Origin: Bacteroidota bacterium | GTDB taxonomy: Bacteria > Bacteroidota > Bacteroidia > Flavobacteriales_D > Sanyastnellaceae | Direction: 5' to 3' | DNA: 64,000 nt | Assembly (NCBI GenBank): GCA_002746975.1 | Contig: NVXE01000003.1 | Span: forward strand, 147,321 to 211,320 | In this document: piece by piece, positions 9,326 to 19,350 of the stretch | Layout of the letters: each line of letters begins with the position of its first letter | How positions within the stretch are numbered: the first letter of the stretch is position 1 | Notes under the pieces: model-generated | Database searches by the model: none | What the model was told of the DNA's origin: nothing | The model's input: only the letters and a program-made list of their open reading frames with translations | Translations under genes and position numbers: made by a program

Positions 9326-11323
9326 ATGTTAGATTCTAAAATCCCAGAAGGACCGTTAGCAGAAAAGTGGAGCAAGCATAAGGATAATATCCGACTTGTA
9401 AACCCAGCTAATAAAAGACACATTGATATTATTGTTGTAGGTACTGGCCTCGCTGGAGCTTCTGCAGCGGCCTCTCTTGCCGAGATGGGCTACAATGTAA
9501 AGTCACTTTGTTTTCAAGATTCACCCCGTAGAGCTCACTCGATTGCCGCTCAAGGTGGGATAAACGCCTCTAAGAATTATCAAAACGATGGTGATTCAGT
9601 TTATCGTCTTTTTTATGACACTGTAAAAGGAGGAGATTACAGATCTCGTGAAGCAAACGTTCATCGTTTGGCTGAGGTAAGTGGAAGCATAATAGACCAA
9701 TGTGTAGCTCAGGGAGTTCCATTTGCTCGAGAGTATGGAGGGCTTTTAGATAACCGATCATTTGGAGGGGTGCAGGTTTCTCGTACGTTTTATGCAAAAG
9801 GCCAAACCGGTCAACAACTTCTTCTCGGAGCGTATTCGGCTCTTTCTCGTCAAATTTCGAAGGGAAAAGTAGAGATGCTTAATCGTCATGAGATGATGGA
9901 CGTTGTGAAAATTGACGGCAAGGCGAGAGGAATTATCGCAAGGAATTTAATTACCGGTGAAATCGAGAGACATAGCGCTCACGCAGTAGTACTTTGTACT
10001 GGAGGATATGGAAATGCCTTTTATTTGAGTACAAACGCTATGGGGTCTAACGCATCGGCAGTTTGGAGAGCTCACAAAAAGGGATCATTCTTTGCAAACC
10101 CTTGCTTTACTCAAATCCATCCGACTTGTATTCCCGTAAGTGGCCATTATCAATCGAAATTAACTTTAATGTCTGAGTCATTGAGAAATGACGGAAGGAT
10201 TTGGGTTCCTAAATCTAAATCTGATGTAGAGGCTATTCGCAACGGTTCTAAGAAAGCGATCGACCTTAAGGAAGACGAGCGAGATTACTATTTGGAGCGC
10301 AGATACCCAGCGTTCGGGAATTTAGTTCCGCGTGACGTAGCATCTCGTGCGGCAAAAGAACGTTGCGATGCTGGTTACGGAGTTAATAAAACTGGTCAGG
10401 CAGTATATCTCGATTTTGCTAGTGCATTCGAACGTTACGGAAAGACAGAGGTACTTACCCAGGGAATTGAAAATCCGACTCATGAACAAATCATAAATTT
10501 GGGACGAGAAGTGGTCAAGTCTAAATACGGTAACCTGTTCGATATGTACAAGCAGATTACGGACGACAATCCATACGAAACCCCTATGATGATATATCCG
10601 GCGGTTCACTACACTATGGGTGGACTTTGGGTCGATTATAACCTAATGACGACAGTTCCCGGATTATTCGCAGCAGGAGAAGCTAACTTTTCCGACCACG
10701 GAGCAAATAGACTAGGAGCTTCGGCACTTATGCAAGGTCTTGCCGATGGTTACTTCGTTCTTCCATATACTATTGGCGACTATTTGGCTGACGATATCAG
10801 AACAGGAAAAATTCCGACAAACTCACCAGAGTTTGACGAAGCGGAAAAGCAAGTAAAGGATGAAATCTCAGCATTGATTAATAATAATGGAGATACTCCA
10901 GTGGATGATTTCCACAGACGATTAGGCCTTATAATGTGGAATAAGTGCGGCATGGCTCGTAACGAAAAGCATTTAAAGGAGGCTATAGTTGAAATTCAAG
11001 AGCTACGTAAAGAATTTTACGCGAAGGTTCGAGTTTCGGGTTCAGCCGATGACTTCAATCCTGAATTAGAAAAAGCTACACGACTTGCAGATTTTCTTGA
11101 ATTAGGAGAAGCGATGTGCCTAGACGCTTTAACAAGATCAGAAAGTTGTGGGGGTCACTTCCGTGATGAATCCCAAACAGAAGATGGTGAGGCTCTTCGC
11201 GATGACGAAAACTTCACTTTTGTTTCTGCATGGGAATACACAGGCGCACCTTCTGAGGCAAAACTTCATAAAGAACCCCTCGTTTACGATAACATTGAAC
11301 TTAAGCAGCGTAGCTACAAGTAA
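9326..11323 (+). CDS. sdhA: Succinate dehydrogenase flavoprotein subunit
   Basis: The catalytic subunit oxidises succinate to fumarate. At 665 aa it has the dinucleotide-binding motif [10 protein letters not shown] (from residue 39), the covalent-FAD histidine H71 in [11 protein letters not shown], and the active-site region HPTCIPVSG followed by further conserved Arg/His positions. [17 protein letters not shown]-type sequence ([17 protein letters not shown]) closes the FAD site. It lies between sdhC and sdhB, 15 bp from the latter. This is the long form typical of Bacteroidota and Epsilonproteobacteria. Confidence 0.95.
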   Translation: MLDSKIPEGPLAEKWSKHKDNIRLVNPANKRHIDIIVVGTGLAGASAAASLAEMGYNVKSLCFQDSPRRAHSIAAQGGINASKNYQNDGDSVYRLFYDTVKGGDYRSREANVHRLAEVSGSIIDQCVAQGVPFAREYGGLLDNRSFGGVQVSRTFYAKGQTGQQLLLGAYSALSRQISKGKVEMLNRHEMMDVVKIDGKARGIIARNLITGEIERHSAHAVVLCTGGYGNAFYLSTNAMGSNASAVWRAHKKGSFFANPCFTQIHPTCIPVSGHYQSKLTLMSESLRNDGRIWVPKSKSDVEAIRNGSKKAIDLKEDERDYYLERRYPAFGNLVPRDVASRAAKERCDAGYGVNKTGQAVYLDFASAFERYGKTEVLTQGIENPTHEQIINLGREVVKSKYGNLFDMYKQITDDNPYETPMMIYPAVHYTMGGLWVDYNLMTTVPGLFAAGEANFSDHGANRLGASALMQGLADGYFVLPYTIGDYLADDIRTGKIPTNSPEFDEAEKQVKDEISALINNNGDTPVDDFHRRLGLIMWNKCGMARNEKHLKEAIVEIQELRKEFYAKVRVSGSADDFNPELEKATRLADFLELGEAMCLDALTRSESCGGHFRDESQTEDGEALRDDENFTFVSAWEYTGAPSEAKLHKEPLVYDNIELKQRSYK

Positions 11324-11338
11324 ACCATCTTTCGAATC

Positions 11339-12088
11339 ATGAATATTACTCTAAAAGTTTGGCGTCAGAAAGGTCCTAATTCATTAGGAGCAATGGAAAC
11401 GCACAAGATGACAGAAGTTTCAGGAGACATGTCTTTCCTAGAGATGATGGACGTTCTGAATGATAGGTTAGTTCGAGAAGGAAAAGAGCCTTTTGCTTTC
11501 GATCACGATTGTCGTGAAGGAATCTGTGGTACTTGCTCTATGTTTATTAACGGAGAAGCACATGGACCTGGTCGTAATGTTACAACTTGTCAACTTCATA
11601 TGCGTTCGTTTAAGGATGGAGAAACGATTCACGTGGAGCCATGGCGTTCCGCAGCATTTCCAGTGATTAAAGATCTTACGGTCGATAGAAGTTCATTTGA
11701 CAGGATTATCCAAGCGGGTGGTTATGTGAGCGTAAATACGTCTGGAGATACTCAAGATGCTAATTCTATTCCTATCCCGAAGCATGATGCGGACGAGGCG
11801 TTTGACTCAGCGACCTGTATAGGTTGTGGGGCATGCGTGGCAACTTGTAAGAACTCATCTGCTATGTTATTTGTCTCAGCGAAGGTGAGCCAGCTTTCAC
11901 TTCTGCCTCAGGGTAAGACGGAGAGTAGTGAGCGTGTTCTTCGCATGGTAGACCAAATGGATATCGAAGGGTTTGGAAACTGTACGAATACTGGAGCGTG
12001 TGAAGTTGAGTGCCCTAAGGGTATCAGTTTGACTAATATCGCTAGGATGAATCGCGAATTTTTGTCTTCTACCTTGACGTCAAAATAA
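11339..12088 (+). CDS. sdhB: Succinate dehydrogenase iron-sulphur subunit
   Basis: SdhB carries electrons from FAD to the quinone site. The 249-aa protein has a plant-type [2Fe-2S] domain ([13 protein letters not shown] plus a later cysteine) and a C-terminal domain with two bacterial-type clusters, [13 protein letters not shown] and [14 protein letters not shown]. It is the last gene of sdhCAB. No clear terminator hairpin follows; the next gene begins about 80 bp on. Confidence 0.95.
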   Translation: MNITLKVWRQKGPNSLGAMETHKMTEVSGDMSFLEMMDVLNDRLVREGKEPFAFDHDCREGICGTCSMFINGEAHGPGRNVTTCQLHMRSFKDGETIHVEPWRSAAFPVIKDLTVDRSSFDRIIQAGGYVSVNTSGDTQDANSIPIPKHDADEAFDSATCIGCGACVATCKNSSAMLFVSAKVSQLSLLPQGKTESSERVLRMVDQMDIEGFGNCTNTGACEVECPKGISLTNIARMNREFLSSTLTSK

Positions 12089-12167
12089 CCCTCGCTTTAA
12101 CGTTTCAGTACTCATAACAAATGTTATTCATGATTCAAGTGAAGGTTTCGTAGCTTAAACTTGTAAT

Positions 12168-12527
12168 ATGAATAAAGCACTATATATTGCCTTAAGTTTT
12201 TTGATTTCGACTTCTGTGTTTGGCCAAAAGAAAGCTGACGTAACATTCTCGGTTCGTGGAAATTGTGGAATGTGTGAGGAGAAGATTGAAGCGGCATACG
12301 ACGTGAAAGGAATCGTTTCTGCGGATTACGATTTAGAGCATGAAGAAATGCACGTAGTTTACAAGACGAAATACTTTAATTGTATCATGTGCGTACAAAG
12401 GCTCGCCGCTAATGTAGGTTATGACACTCAAGATGTGAAAGCTAATGACGATGTTTACAATGAGTTAGCGGATTGTTGTAAATACAGAACGTCTGAACAA
12501 AAGAAAAGCTGTTCTGGGAATCACTAG
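12168..12527 (+). CDS. Secreted heavy-metal-associated (HMA-like) domain protein
   Basis: A signal peptide (about residues 1-19, ending SVFGQ) precedes a small HMA-like ferredoxin fold with the metal-binding motif GNCGMCEEKI. A second CxxC (CIMC) and a Cys-Cys pair lie near the C-terminus. HMA domains bind copper, mercury or other soft metals, so a periplasmic metal carrier or sensor is likely. The TonB-dependent receptor gene follows by 16 bp; this pairing suggests that the two handle the same metal. Copper is a guess from the family. Confidence 0.75.
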   Translation: MNKALYIALSFLISTSVFGQKKADVTFSVRGNCGMCEEKIEAAYDVKGIVSADYDLEHEEMHVVYKTKYFNCIMCVQRLAANVGYDTQDVKANDDVYNELADCCKYRTSEQKKSCSGNH

Positions 12528-12543
12528 AGCTAAGCTTAAAACT

Positions 12544-14946
12544 ATGTTATCGTTAAATCAAGTTAGTGGGGTTAAAGCCCTGCTTGTCTTCGCGATTTTG
12601 TTTGGGCTAAGTCCGATAAATTCTTATGCCCAAAAGCAAATTCGGGGGAAGGTTTTTACTCCAGAAAGTCATTTAGGGCATAATCGCGAAGAGGGGGAGC
12701 ATCAGGGAGAAGCGGAGTATGTACCACTTCCTGGGGCAACTGTAGTTTGGAAGGGCACTACTGTAGGTACAATGACAGATCTATTCGGGTTTTTCAAACT
12801 CCCTGTTATGTCTGAAGGGGACACTTTGCAAATAAGTATGATAGGGTTTGAGACGGTAGGGATAGTTTATTCGGGTTGGGATTATATGGATATTCCACTT
12901 GAGCAAGGTGTAAGCCTGGAATCCGCTGTGGTGGAGGTTAAGCGATCAACAACCTCAATTTCTCTTCTCGACCCTTTGAATATCCAATCTTTAAATAGAA
13001 AAGAGCTTGCAAAAGCTGCTTGTTGTAATCTCAGCGAGGCATTCGAAACGAACGCTTCAGTTGACGCTTCTTTTACCGATGCGGTTACTGGGACTAAGCA
13101 GATTCGAATGCTAGGCCTCGATGGAAAATACACTCAAATTCTCGTAGACAACCTTCCCGGCCCTCGTGGTCTGAACGTGGTTCAGGGTCTCTCGTTTATT
13201 CCAGGACCATGGATTGATGGCATTGCAATTTCAAAAGGTACGGGCTCTGTTTCAGGGGGTTATGAGAGTATCACAGGCCAAATCAATGTTGCAATGCGCA
13301 ACCCTGAAAACGCCGAACCTCTCCACATTAACTTATATGGTAGTGGAGCTGGAAGGCTAGAGTGGAATCACGTTAGCAGCCACCGAGTTAATAGAAAGTG
13401 GAGTACGGCATTACTTTCCCATGCAGAGTTAGGTACTAGATTGAACGATAGGAATGATGACGGCTTTCTAGACACGCCTTTGAAGCGAGATTTGGTACTT
13501 AGAAATGAGTGGAAGTTGCGTGGTGATAGAGGCATGCGTGGAGAATATAGCATTTCGGGGGTTCATATGGATAGACTTGCAGGTCAAAAAGCTTCTTATG
13601 AAGGCACTTCAAAACCATTTGATATGTTGCCTCTGTTGTTAAACAGCATACTTCCTGACCCTAACCCATGGACTGCTGCCACTGAAATATTAAGGCTAGA
13701 AGCCTCAGCAAAAACGGGATATGTTTTTCCAGGGCAAGCTTGGAAATCTTTAGGTAGTCAATTTTATACTTCGACACACAATCAAAAACATAGATTCGGA
13801 AACCGGAGTTATGATGGGACGGAAAAATACTTCAGAGCGAATGTGTTATTCTCAAGTATAATTAACAATTCTGACCACAAGTTTACTACTGGTTTGAGCT
13901 ATGTATATGACAACTTTAACGAGATAGGTTCTTGGGCTGCGGCATCAGATGATTGGTCCGACACTAAAGACACCCTCGCTCGTACGGAAATAGTTCCCGG
14001 CGGATTTTTCGAATACACGTGGACTGCTGGAGAACGTCTCGTCGTAGTTGCTGGGCTTCGGGGGGACTTCCATAATATGTACGGAGCGTTCGCCTCTCCG
14101 AGAATTCACGCACGGTACTCGTTAGCGGAAGAAACGTCATTAAAAATCGTCGCGGGTAGAGGTTTTCGCACAGCGAATGTTATGATGGAACAACTTGGAA
14201 GTTGGGCGAGCAATAGAAAGTGGAACTTCATCGGAAATCTCCAACCAGAGATTGCTACGAACGTCGGCTTTAATCTCGTTTCGAAATTCAATATCAATTC
14301 TCGTGACGCTTCGATTTCATTAGATGGATATTGGACTGAATTCGAGAATAGAATTATTGTAGATCTTTGGTCTCCAAATGAGATTTATATTTCTAATAAC
14401 GAAAATCTGTCTTCATATTCAAAGACTTTACAACTAGAATTCGACTGGTCAGCCCATAGAAGACTAGACATTAGAGCTGCGTATAGGTGGGTTGATGCAC
14501 AGACAGATTATGTAGATTTCAACCCTGAGGGAGAAACTAGGCGAGATCCATTTGTTGCAACACACAGGGCTTTCACTCAATGGAGTTACGCCAGTCGTAT
14601 AGGTAAGGAGGGGCAACAGACTAGGGTGGATGCGACTCTTCAATGGATAGGAAGTCAATCTTTACCTGTGCCGTTTGTCAATGCTTCAGATTTGGATTAC
14701 CACCCCTCAGAATCGCCTGATTTTACTCAGTTAAACCTTCAGCTATCCCAAACTTTGCCTAACGCTCTTGAACTTTATTTAGGAGTTGAAAATCTTCTCA
14801 ACGTAAAACAGGATAATCCTATAGTTGGAGCAAATTACCCTGATGAATTCAATCAGACGTTCGATGCAAGCTTAGTATATGGTCCTATTTTCGGGAGAAT
14901 GACCTACGCGGGGTTAAGGTGGACACTAGGCGAGAAAAGGAGCTAG
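12544..14946 (+). CDS. TonB-dependent receptor, probably metal-related
   Basis: This is an outer-membrane active-transport barrel of 800 aa. A signal peptide (to about residue 30) leads into a carboxypeptidase-regulatory-like domain (GATVVWKGTTVGTMTD). The plug domain follows, containing CCNLSEAFETN and the loop DAVTGTKQIRMLGLDG, and then a long C-terminal beta-barrel. A cysteine pair in the plug of a receptor next to an HMA-domain gene suggests import of a soft metal or its chelate (inference). The stop overlaps the miaE stop on the other strand by 4 bp. Confidence 0.88.
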   Translation: MLSLNQVSGVKALLVFAILFGLSPINSYAQKQIRGKVFTPESHLGHNREEGEHQGEAEYVPLPGATVVWKGTTVGTMTDLFGFFKLPVMSEGDTLQISMIGFETVGIVYSGWDYMDIPLEQGVSLESAVVEVKRSTTSISLLDPLNIQSLNRKELAKAACCNLSEAFETNASVDASFTDAVTGTKQIRMLGLDGKYTQILVDNLPGPRGLNVVQGLSFIPGPWIDGIAISKGTGSVSGGYESITGQINVAMRNPENAEPLHINLYGSGAGRLEWNHVSSHRVNRKWSTALLSHAELGTRLNDRNDDGFLDTPLKRDLVLRNEWKLRGDRGMRGEYSISGVHMDRLAGQKASYEGTSKPFDMLPLLLNSILPDPNPWTAATEILRLEASAKTGYVFPGQAWKSLGSQFYTSTHNQKHRFGNRSYDGTEKYFRANVLFSSIINNSDHKFTTGLSYVYDNFNEIGSWAAASDDWSDTKDTLARTEIVPGGFFEYTWTAGERLVVVAGLRGDFHNMYGAFASPRIHARYSLAEETSLKIVAGRGFRTANVMMEQLGSWASNRKWNFIGNLQPEIATNVGFNLVSKFNINSRDASISLDGYWTEFENRIIVDLWSPNEIYISNNENLSSYSKTLQLEFDWSAHRRLDIRAAYRWVDAQTDYVDFNPEGETRRDPFVATHRAFTQWSYASRIGKEGQQTRVDATLQWIGSQSLPVPFVNASDLDYHPSESPDFTQLNLQLSQTLPNALELYLGVENLLNVKQDNPIVGANYPDEFNQTFDASLVYGPIFGRMTYAGLRWTLGEKRS

Positions 14947-15581
14947 CCGTGCATGGTCTCGACTATACCGTAGCGCTTTATTACCTCTCCTTCGAAATCT
15001 AGGAATTCTTGCCATCTAGTATCTACGTCTATTTTACCCCCGTATTTGCGCGCGAACTTAAGAAAGGTGGTGTAATGGTGGGCTTCCGAAATCATTAACT
15101 CTCGGTAAAATTTTACTAAATCGGGGTCAGTAAGTTTTTCGGTTAAGAGGCGAAATCGTTCACAACTGCGGGCTTCAATCATCGCTGAAAAAAGCATCCT
15201 ACTTACGAGTTGGTTTTCCTTCGAACCTCCTTCACTGAGCATATATTTATATAGCTCACCCACGTAGTTATCCTTGCATTCATATTGAAGTTTAACTCCC
15301 CTTTGCTTCATCTTTTCGAGCACCATCTCGAAATGCTCCATCTCTTCGATAGCAATCTTTGTTAGCGCTTCGACAAGGTCAGTATGCATAGGGAATTTTG
15401 TAATAACGCTAATTGCATTTGAAGCCGCTTTCTGCTCACACCAAGCGTGATCATTTAGAATCGCGTCAACATTATTTTCACAAAGAGAAGCCCAACGTTC
15501 GTCAGTTGAGAGCCTTAACCCTAGCAGTACTTTCTTTGCCTTTTCGTACTTCTCGACTTCTGATTTTTCGTGATTTGACAT
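14943..15581 (-). CDS. miaE: tRNA-(ms2io6A)-hydroxylase
   Basis: MiaE hydroxylates the isopentenyl group of ms2i6A37 in tRNAs that read codons starting with U. The 212-aa protein is a ferritin-like diiron four-helix bundle. The iron ligands are visible in EQKAASNA, EEMEHFEMVLEKM, SAMIEARSCERF and SEAHHYTTF, matching the E-ExxH-E-ExxH pattern. The length fits the family. It lies 3 bp downstream of the methyltransferase gene, so the two probably form a small RNA-modification operon. Confidence 0.9.
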   Translation of the reverse strand: MSNHEKSEVEKYEKAKKVLLGLRLSTDERWASLCENNVDAILNDHAWCEQKAASNAISVITKFPMHTDLVEALTKIAIEEMEHFEMVLEKMKQRGVKLQYECKDNYVGELYKYMLSEGGSKENQLVSRMLFSAMIEARSCERFRLLTEKLTDPDLVKFYRELMISEAHHYTTFLKFARKYGGKIDVDTRWQEFLDFEGEVIKRYGIVETMHG

Positions 15582-15584
15582 ATC

Positions 15585-16466
15585 TTATAATTCGACTCTG
15601 ATTAGTGAGCCTGTAGAAAGTAAATGACCATCCCTTCCTTGCAAACAAAGCTCCCCGCATTCAGTTGAAGCCTTTGGAAGGACTCTTCTCCAAAGTGTTT
15701 CTAGCGTTGAAGGAGGAAGCCCGGAATAGGTGTTCATTACGATAAACCCACCCGGCTCAACAACTTGTGAGACGAGTTCGACTATTTCAACTAAGCTGTG
15801 TTCTAGTTTCCACTTCTCGTTTTTAGGACCTAGGCCCCAAGTAGGAGGGTCTAGAACGACTCCCGTATATTTATTTCCACGCTTTACTTCTCGTCTCAGA
15901 AATTTCAAAGCATCCTCTACTACCCAACGGATTCCAGTTAGCCCACTCAATTCCATATTCTCTCTCGTCCAATTTATCACTTGCCTAATCGCATCGACGT
16001 GAGTTACGTCAGCCCCTGCACATTTTCCTGCCAAGCTTGCTCCTCCCGTATATGCAAATAAATTCAGCAACTTATCTCCCTCATTCAACCTGCTGGCTAA
16101 ATACTCCCAATTCGAGGCCTGTTCGGGAAAAATACCGACATGCTTAAATCGCGTCATTTCAAGCTTGAATTTCAAGCGTAGTCGAGGGTTTACAGGCGAT
16201 TTATACTCTAAATGCCATGTTTCTGCGACCTTTCCGTTCTTACGCCATAACCCAGCCGCCTTACTCGTTGACTCAAAACTAGCATTAGCCTCGTCCCACT
16301 TTTTATAACTCAGTTTTTTTGCCCAAACAGCGCTCGCCTCAGGCCTGTCCATAACTACCCCGCCAAATTTCTCAAGCTTAGACCCATCACCCGAATCTAT
16401 TAGCTCGTACCCTTTCGTTTCGCCCCAAGTGTCAGCGACAAATCGTTTTGTTTTATGTGATTCCAT
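15585..16466 (-). CDS. Class I SAM-dependent methyltransferase (RlmI-like)
   Basis: This 293-aa protein has a Rossmann-type methyltransferase domain with LLNLFAYTGGASLAG (motif I) and the catalytic DPPTWGLGPK, typical of COG1092-like RNA methyltransferases related to RlmI/RlmK. The N-terminal part (1-110) lacks a recognisable PUA domain of full-length RlmI. An rRNA substrate is therefore inferred from the family, not shown. It is cotranscribed with miaE and divergent from the RNase R gene. Confidence 0.8.
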   Translation of the reverse strand: MESHKTKRFVADTWGETKGYELIDSGDGSKLEKFGGVVMDRPEASAVWAKKLSYKKWDEANASFESTSKAAGLWRKNGKVAETWHLEYKSPVNPRLRLKFKLEMTRFKHVGIFPEQASNWEYLASRLNEGDKLLNLFAYTGGASLAGKCAGADVTHVDAIRQVINWTRENMELSGLTGIRWVVEDALKFLRREVKRGNKYTGVVLDPPTWGLGPKNEKWKLEHSLVEIVELVSQVVEPGGFIVMNTYSGLPPSTLETLWRRVLPKASTECGELCLQGRDGHLLSTGSLIRVEL

Positions 16467-16573
16467 ATGACCTCCAAAGGTCGGGATAACAACTCAAATA
16501 ATGTTCTAATAACGTTATCTTAATGTAGTTAACGGTGTAATTAAGAAATTTCCGCCTCATATTTGTTCTATAT

Positions 16574-18784
16574 ATGGGAAGGAAAAATAGAGACTGGCCT
16601 AAAGGAAATACGAAAAGGGGCAGCAAAGGACAAAGAGGTCAACACAGTTTATCAAGCACAAGTTCACCAAAAGACTTACGACGTACAATTCTTGATGTCT
16701 TTCGTAGACGTCCAGATAAACCGATGAATCACAAGCAAGTGGCGTCGGCATTAGGGGTTTTAAATCACGATGTGCGGAAATTGATAATGGAGTTATTGTC
16801 GGATATGGCGAGCAAGGGTAAGTTAGAAGATATCGGTCGAGGTAAATACCTCCTAACGAAGGAAGAAGTTGCAACAACGGAAGGCGTCATTCAAATTACT
16901 CGCTTCGGGCGTGGATTTGTTATGCAAGAAAACGGAGATGAGATTAAACTCACGAAAGGATTTACTGGAACAGCTTTTTGGGGAGATACAGTTGAAGTAG
17001 AATGGGCACATAGAGGACGTAGAGCAATTCCATACGTTTCTCGTATTGTAAAACGACAACGAGAGGTTTATGTCGTTACTATCGAACAAATAAAGGACTA
17101 CGCCTTCGGACACCCCTCGGACCAACGTCTTCATGTAAACTTTTTCATACCTCCTAGACATCTTGGGGGAGCGGTTAATGGAGATAAAGTACTTCTCGAA
17201 CTAGAGTCTTGGGATGATAAAGATGATGCTCCCTTAGGTAGAGTAGTTAAGGTGTTAGGCCAAGAGGGAGATAATGACGTGGAGATGCATGCTATTCTCG
17301 CAGAGTTTGGACTACCCCTTGAGTTTCCACCAGAAGTGATAGAAGAGGCGAAAGCTTTTATTCCGAGTTCAGAGTCTAAAGGGCTAGATGCGAAGGAGGT
17401 GAAGTCGCGTCGGGATATGCGTGATGTTCTTACTATGACGATAGACCCTGCCGATGCGAAAGATTTCGATGACGCGCTAAGTTTAAAAAAGCTTGAGAAC
17501 GGTAATTTCGAGGTAGGGGTTCATATAGCGGACGTATCTTATTACGTAAAGCCAGGTAGTGCTATCGACGCTGAAGCGACTCAAAGGGCGACCTCTGTTT
17601 ATCTCGTTGATCGTACGATACCTATGCTACCCGAAGTTCTATCTAACGACCTTTGCTCACTACGCCCTAACGAAGATAAGTTCGCTTTTAGCGCCGTTTT
17701 CGAAATGGACTCCGAAGCGAATGTGGTAAAGGAGTGGTTTGGTCGTACCGTTATACACTCCGACCGAAGATTTGCGTACGAGGATGCTCAAGTTCGTCTC
17801 GAAACAGGAGAAGGCGACTACTCTGACGAGCTTGCTCAACTATTTAAAATGGCGACACAACTCCGAAAGAAACGCTTCGAAAATGGTGGGATCGACTTCA
17901 ACACAGAGGAAGTCCGCTTCGAGCTTGACGAGACGGGTAAGCCCTTACGAGTAGTCATTAAAACTATGAAAGAGTCGAACAAACTCATTGAGGACTTCAT
18001 GCTACTTGCGAATGTTCGAGTAGCCCGATTCCTCGCAAAAGTTCACCCGGAAAAGAATACCCCTACCCGCACGAGCATATATAGAGTTCACGATAATCCC
18101 AACCCAGAAAAGCTGCAAGCCCTGCGCGTATTTGTAAAAAGGTTTGGTCATATAATGCCTAAACCTAACCCGGGCAATTCAGAATCTCTCATTCGTGACC
18201 TTCTTAAAGCTACTGAGGGGACTCCTGAGGAGGGTACTGTAAAGACGATGGCTATTCGCTCTATGGCAAAAGCGGAGTACTCTACTACGAATATAGGACA
18301 CTACGGACTTTCGTTCCCATTTTACACCCACTTTACCTCTCCGATTCGCCGATACCCCGATGTAATAGTGCATCGACTTCTACAACGATACCTCGATGGA
18401 GGGAAGGACGCAGACACTGGTGAGCTCGACTCTCGCTGTCATCATAGCGGAATTATGGAAAAACGCTCCGCAGAAGCCGAGCGCGCCAGTATCAAATATA
18501 AGCAAGTCGAATATCTAATGACCCGTATCGGCGAAACATATAAAGGACTAGTTTCGGGTGCTGTACCTCGAGGCCTTTTCGTTGAAGTTCAGGAAAACAA
18601 ATGCGAGGGCTTCGTCCCGAAAGACGCGCTACCAAACGATAATTGGGTTTATGATGACGAACGAATAGGCTTCGAAGGCATGCGTTCAGGACGCTTAATT
18701 GCGCTTGGAGATGAGGTCACAGTAAGGGTAGTTTCGGCTGACCTTGCAAAACGTCAGCTAGAGTTTGAAGTTCTAGCAAAATAA
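16574..18784 (+). CDS. rnr: Ribonuclease R
   Basis: RNase R is a 3'-5' exoribonuclease that degrades structured RNA. The 736-aa protein has a basic N-terminal tail and a winged-helix segment (about 30-100). Cold-shock-type domains follow, then the RNB catalytic domain with DPADAKDFDDALS, which carries the magnesium-binding aspartates, and TSPIRRYPDV. An S1 domain closes the protein. There is no extended lysine-rich tail. A tRNA promoter overlaps the end of this gene. Confidence 0.95.
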   Translation: MGRKNRDWPKGNTKRGSKGQRGQHSLSSTSSPKDLRRTILDVFRRRPDKPMNHKQVASALGVLNHDVRKLIMELLSDMASKGKLEDIGRGKYLLTKEEVATTEGVIQITRFGRGFVMQENGDEIKLTKGFTGTAFWGDTVEVEWAHRGRRAIPYVSRIVKRQREVYVVTIEQIKDYAFGHPSDQRLHVNFFIPPRHLGGAVNGDKVLLELESWDDKDDAPLGRVVKVLGQEGDNDVEMHAILAEFGLPLEFPPEVIEEAKAFIPSSESKGLDAKEVKSRRDMRDVLTMTIDPADAKDFDDALSLKKLENGNFEVGVHIADVSYYVKPGSAIDAEATQRATSVYLVDRTIPMLPEVLSNDLCSLRPNEDKFAFSAVFEMDSEANVVKEWFGRTVIHSDRRFAYEDAQVRLETGEGDYSDELAQLFKMATQLRKKRFENGGIDFNTEEVRFELDETGKPLRVVIKTMKESNKLIEDFMLLANVRVARFLAKVHPEKNTPTRTSIYRVHDNPNPEKLQALRVFVKRFGHIMPKPNPGNSESLIRDLLKATEGTPEEGTVKTMAIRSMAKAEYSTTNIGHYGLSFPFYTHFTSPIRRYPDVIVHRLLQRYLDGGKDADTGELDSRCHHSGIMEKRSAEAERASIKYKQVEYLMTRIGETYKGLVSGAVPRGLFVEVQENKCEGFVPKDALPNDNWVYDDERIGFEGMRSGRLIALGDEVTVRVVSADLAKRQLEFEVLAK

Positions 18785-18796
18785 ACACTAAATTTG
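18765..18796 (+). promoter_or_regulatory. Promoter of the tRNA pair (Bacteroidota consensus)
   Basis: TTG at 18765-18767 and a perfect TAAATTTG (TAnnTTTG) at 18789-18796 are 21 bases apart. The first transcribed base would fall at about 18803, four bases ahead of the tRNA 5' end. The -33 element sits inside the last codons of rnr. Confidence 0.8.
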
Positions 18797-18806
18797 CACC
18801 CTGTTT

Positions 18807-18879
18807 GCGCTTGTAGCTCAGTGGTTAGAGCAGTGGACTCATAATCCATTGGTCGTAGGTTCAAGTCCTACCAGGCGCA
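18807..18879 (+). tRNA. tRNA with CAT anticodon (Ile2 or elongator Met)
   Basis: The 73-base cloverleaf has a 7-bp acceptor stem (GCGCTTG with CAGGCGC), anticodon loop CTCATAA and T-arm GGTTCAAGTCC. No CCA is encoded. The anticodon stem/loop and variable loop resemble lysidine-modified tRNA-Ile(CAT), but elongator tRNA-Met shares the anticodon and I cannot separate the two by eye. Confidence 0.93.
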
Positions 18880-18889
18880 CACTATGAGG

Positions 18890-18925
18890 CGCCGCTGAGA
18901 TTTATCTCTCGGCGGCGTTTTTTTT
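18890..18925 (+). terminator. Hairpin terminator between the two tRNA genes
   Basis: A GC-rich stem (CGCCGC..GAGA with TCTC..GGCGGCG) with a TTTA loop is followed by eight T. The next tRNA starts directly after the T run, so the Arg tRNA needs read-through or its own promoter. Confidence 0.85.
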
Positions 18926-18997
18926 GGCCCCGTAGTTCAATGGATAGAATAGGACTTTCCTAAAGTTTAGATGCAGGTTCGATTCCTGCCGGGGCTA
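18926..18997 (+). tRNA. tRNA-Arg (anticodon CCT)
   Basis: The 72-base cloverleaf has acceptor stem GGCCCCG with CGGGGCT, anticodon loop TTCCTAA (CCT at its centre) and T-arm GGTTCGATTCC. No CCA is encoded. Its 3' end is repeated at 19171-19194, consistent with use as an integration site. Confidence 0.93.
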
Positions 18998-19194
18998 CGA
19001 ACGAAGTGAAACATACACGACACAGTCGTGGCAGCTTAGAAGTCAGACGCAAGCAAAGCTTGCTTTAGGTTGTGGATGACGCATTTGCTGAGACTCGCGA
19101 AGCGAGATGTTTCGGTTCCCAGTGAGTGCTCTAAACGGAACACCGAGCCGAGCGAAGCGAGCGCGAAGGTATTCCTGCCGGGGCTACGAACGAA
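18982..19194 (+). repeat. Direct repeat of the tRNA-Arg 3' end (possible att sites)
   Basis: The last 16 bases of tRNA-Arg plus 8 following bases (18982-19005) recur without mismatch at 19171-19194. Behind each copy stands a similar block: a CACGAC-type hairpin, then a GCAAGC/GCTTGC hairpin with a T run (19011-19065 and 19203-19258). Short palindromes around CGAAGCGAG fill the gap. This suggests one or more integration/excision events at the tRNA. No integrase gene is visible in the window. Confidence 0.75.
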
Positions 19195-19228
19195 ATTAAT
19201 CATCCACGACGAAGACGTGGCACACTTG

Positions 19229-19258
19229 AAGCAAGCTAAACAAATAGCTTGCTTTTTT
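19229..19258 (+). terminator. Hairpin terminator at the edge of the accessory region
   Basis: A 10-bp perfect stem (AAGCAAGCTA with TAGCTTGCTT, 6-base loop) runs into T residues. It belongs to the second copy of the tRNA-tail block. Confidence 0.75.
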
Positions 19259-19350
19259 GGGATCAAGACCAATTGTTGGGGACTAGGCATATATCTGAGT
19301 TAATCTGAAAAGAAAAAACTCTTTATTTCTCCCCGCCTAAGTTGCATTCT

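Noticed and set aside
19070-19303. An open frame of 77 codons on the + strand (and one of 84 on the - strand) behind tRNA-Arg
   Set aside because: Both run through tRNA-tail repeats, hairpins and a terminator; the codons follow the palindromes and no domain is visible.
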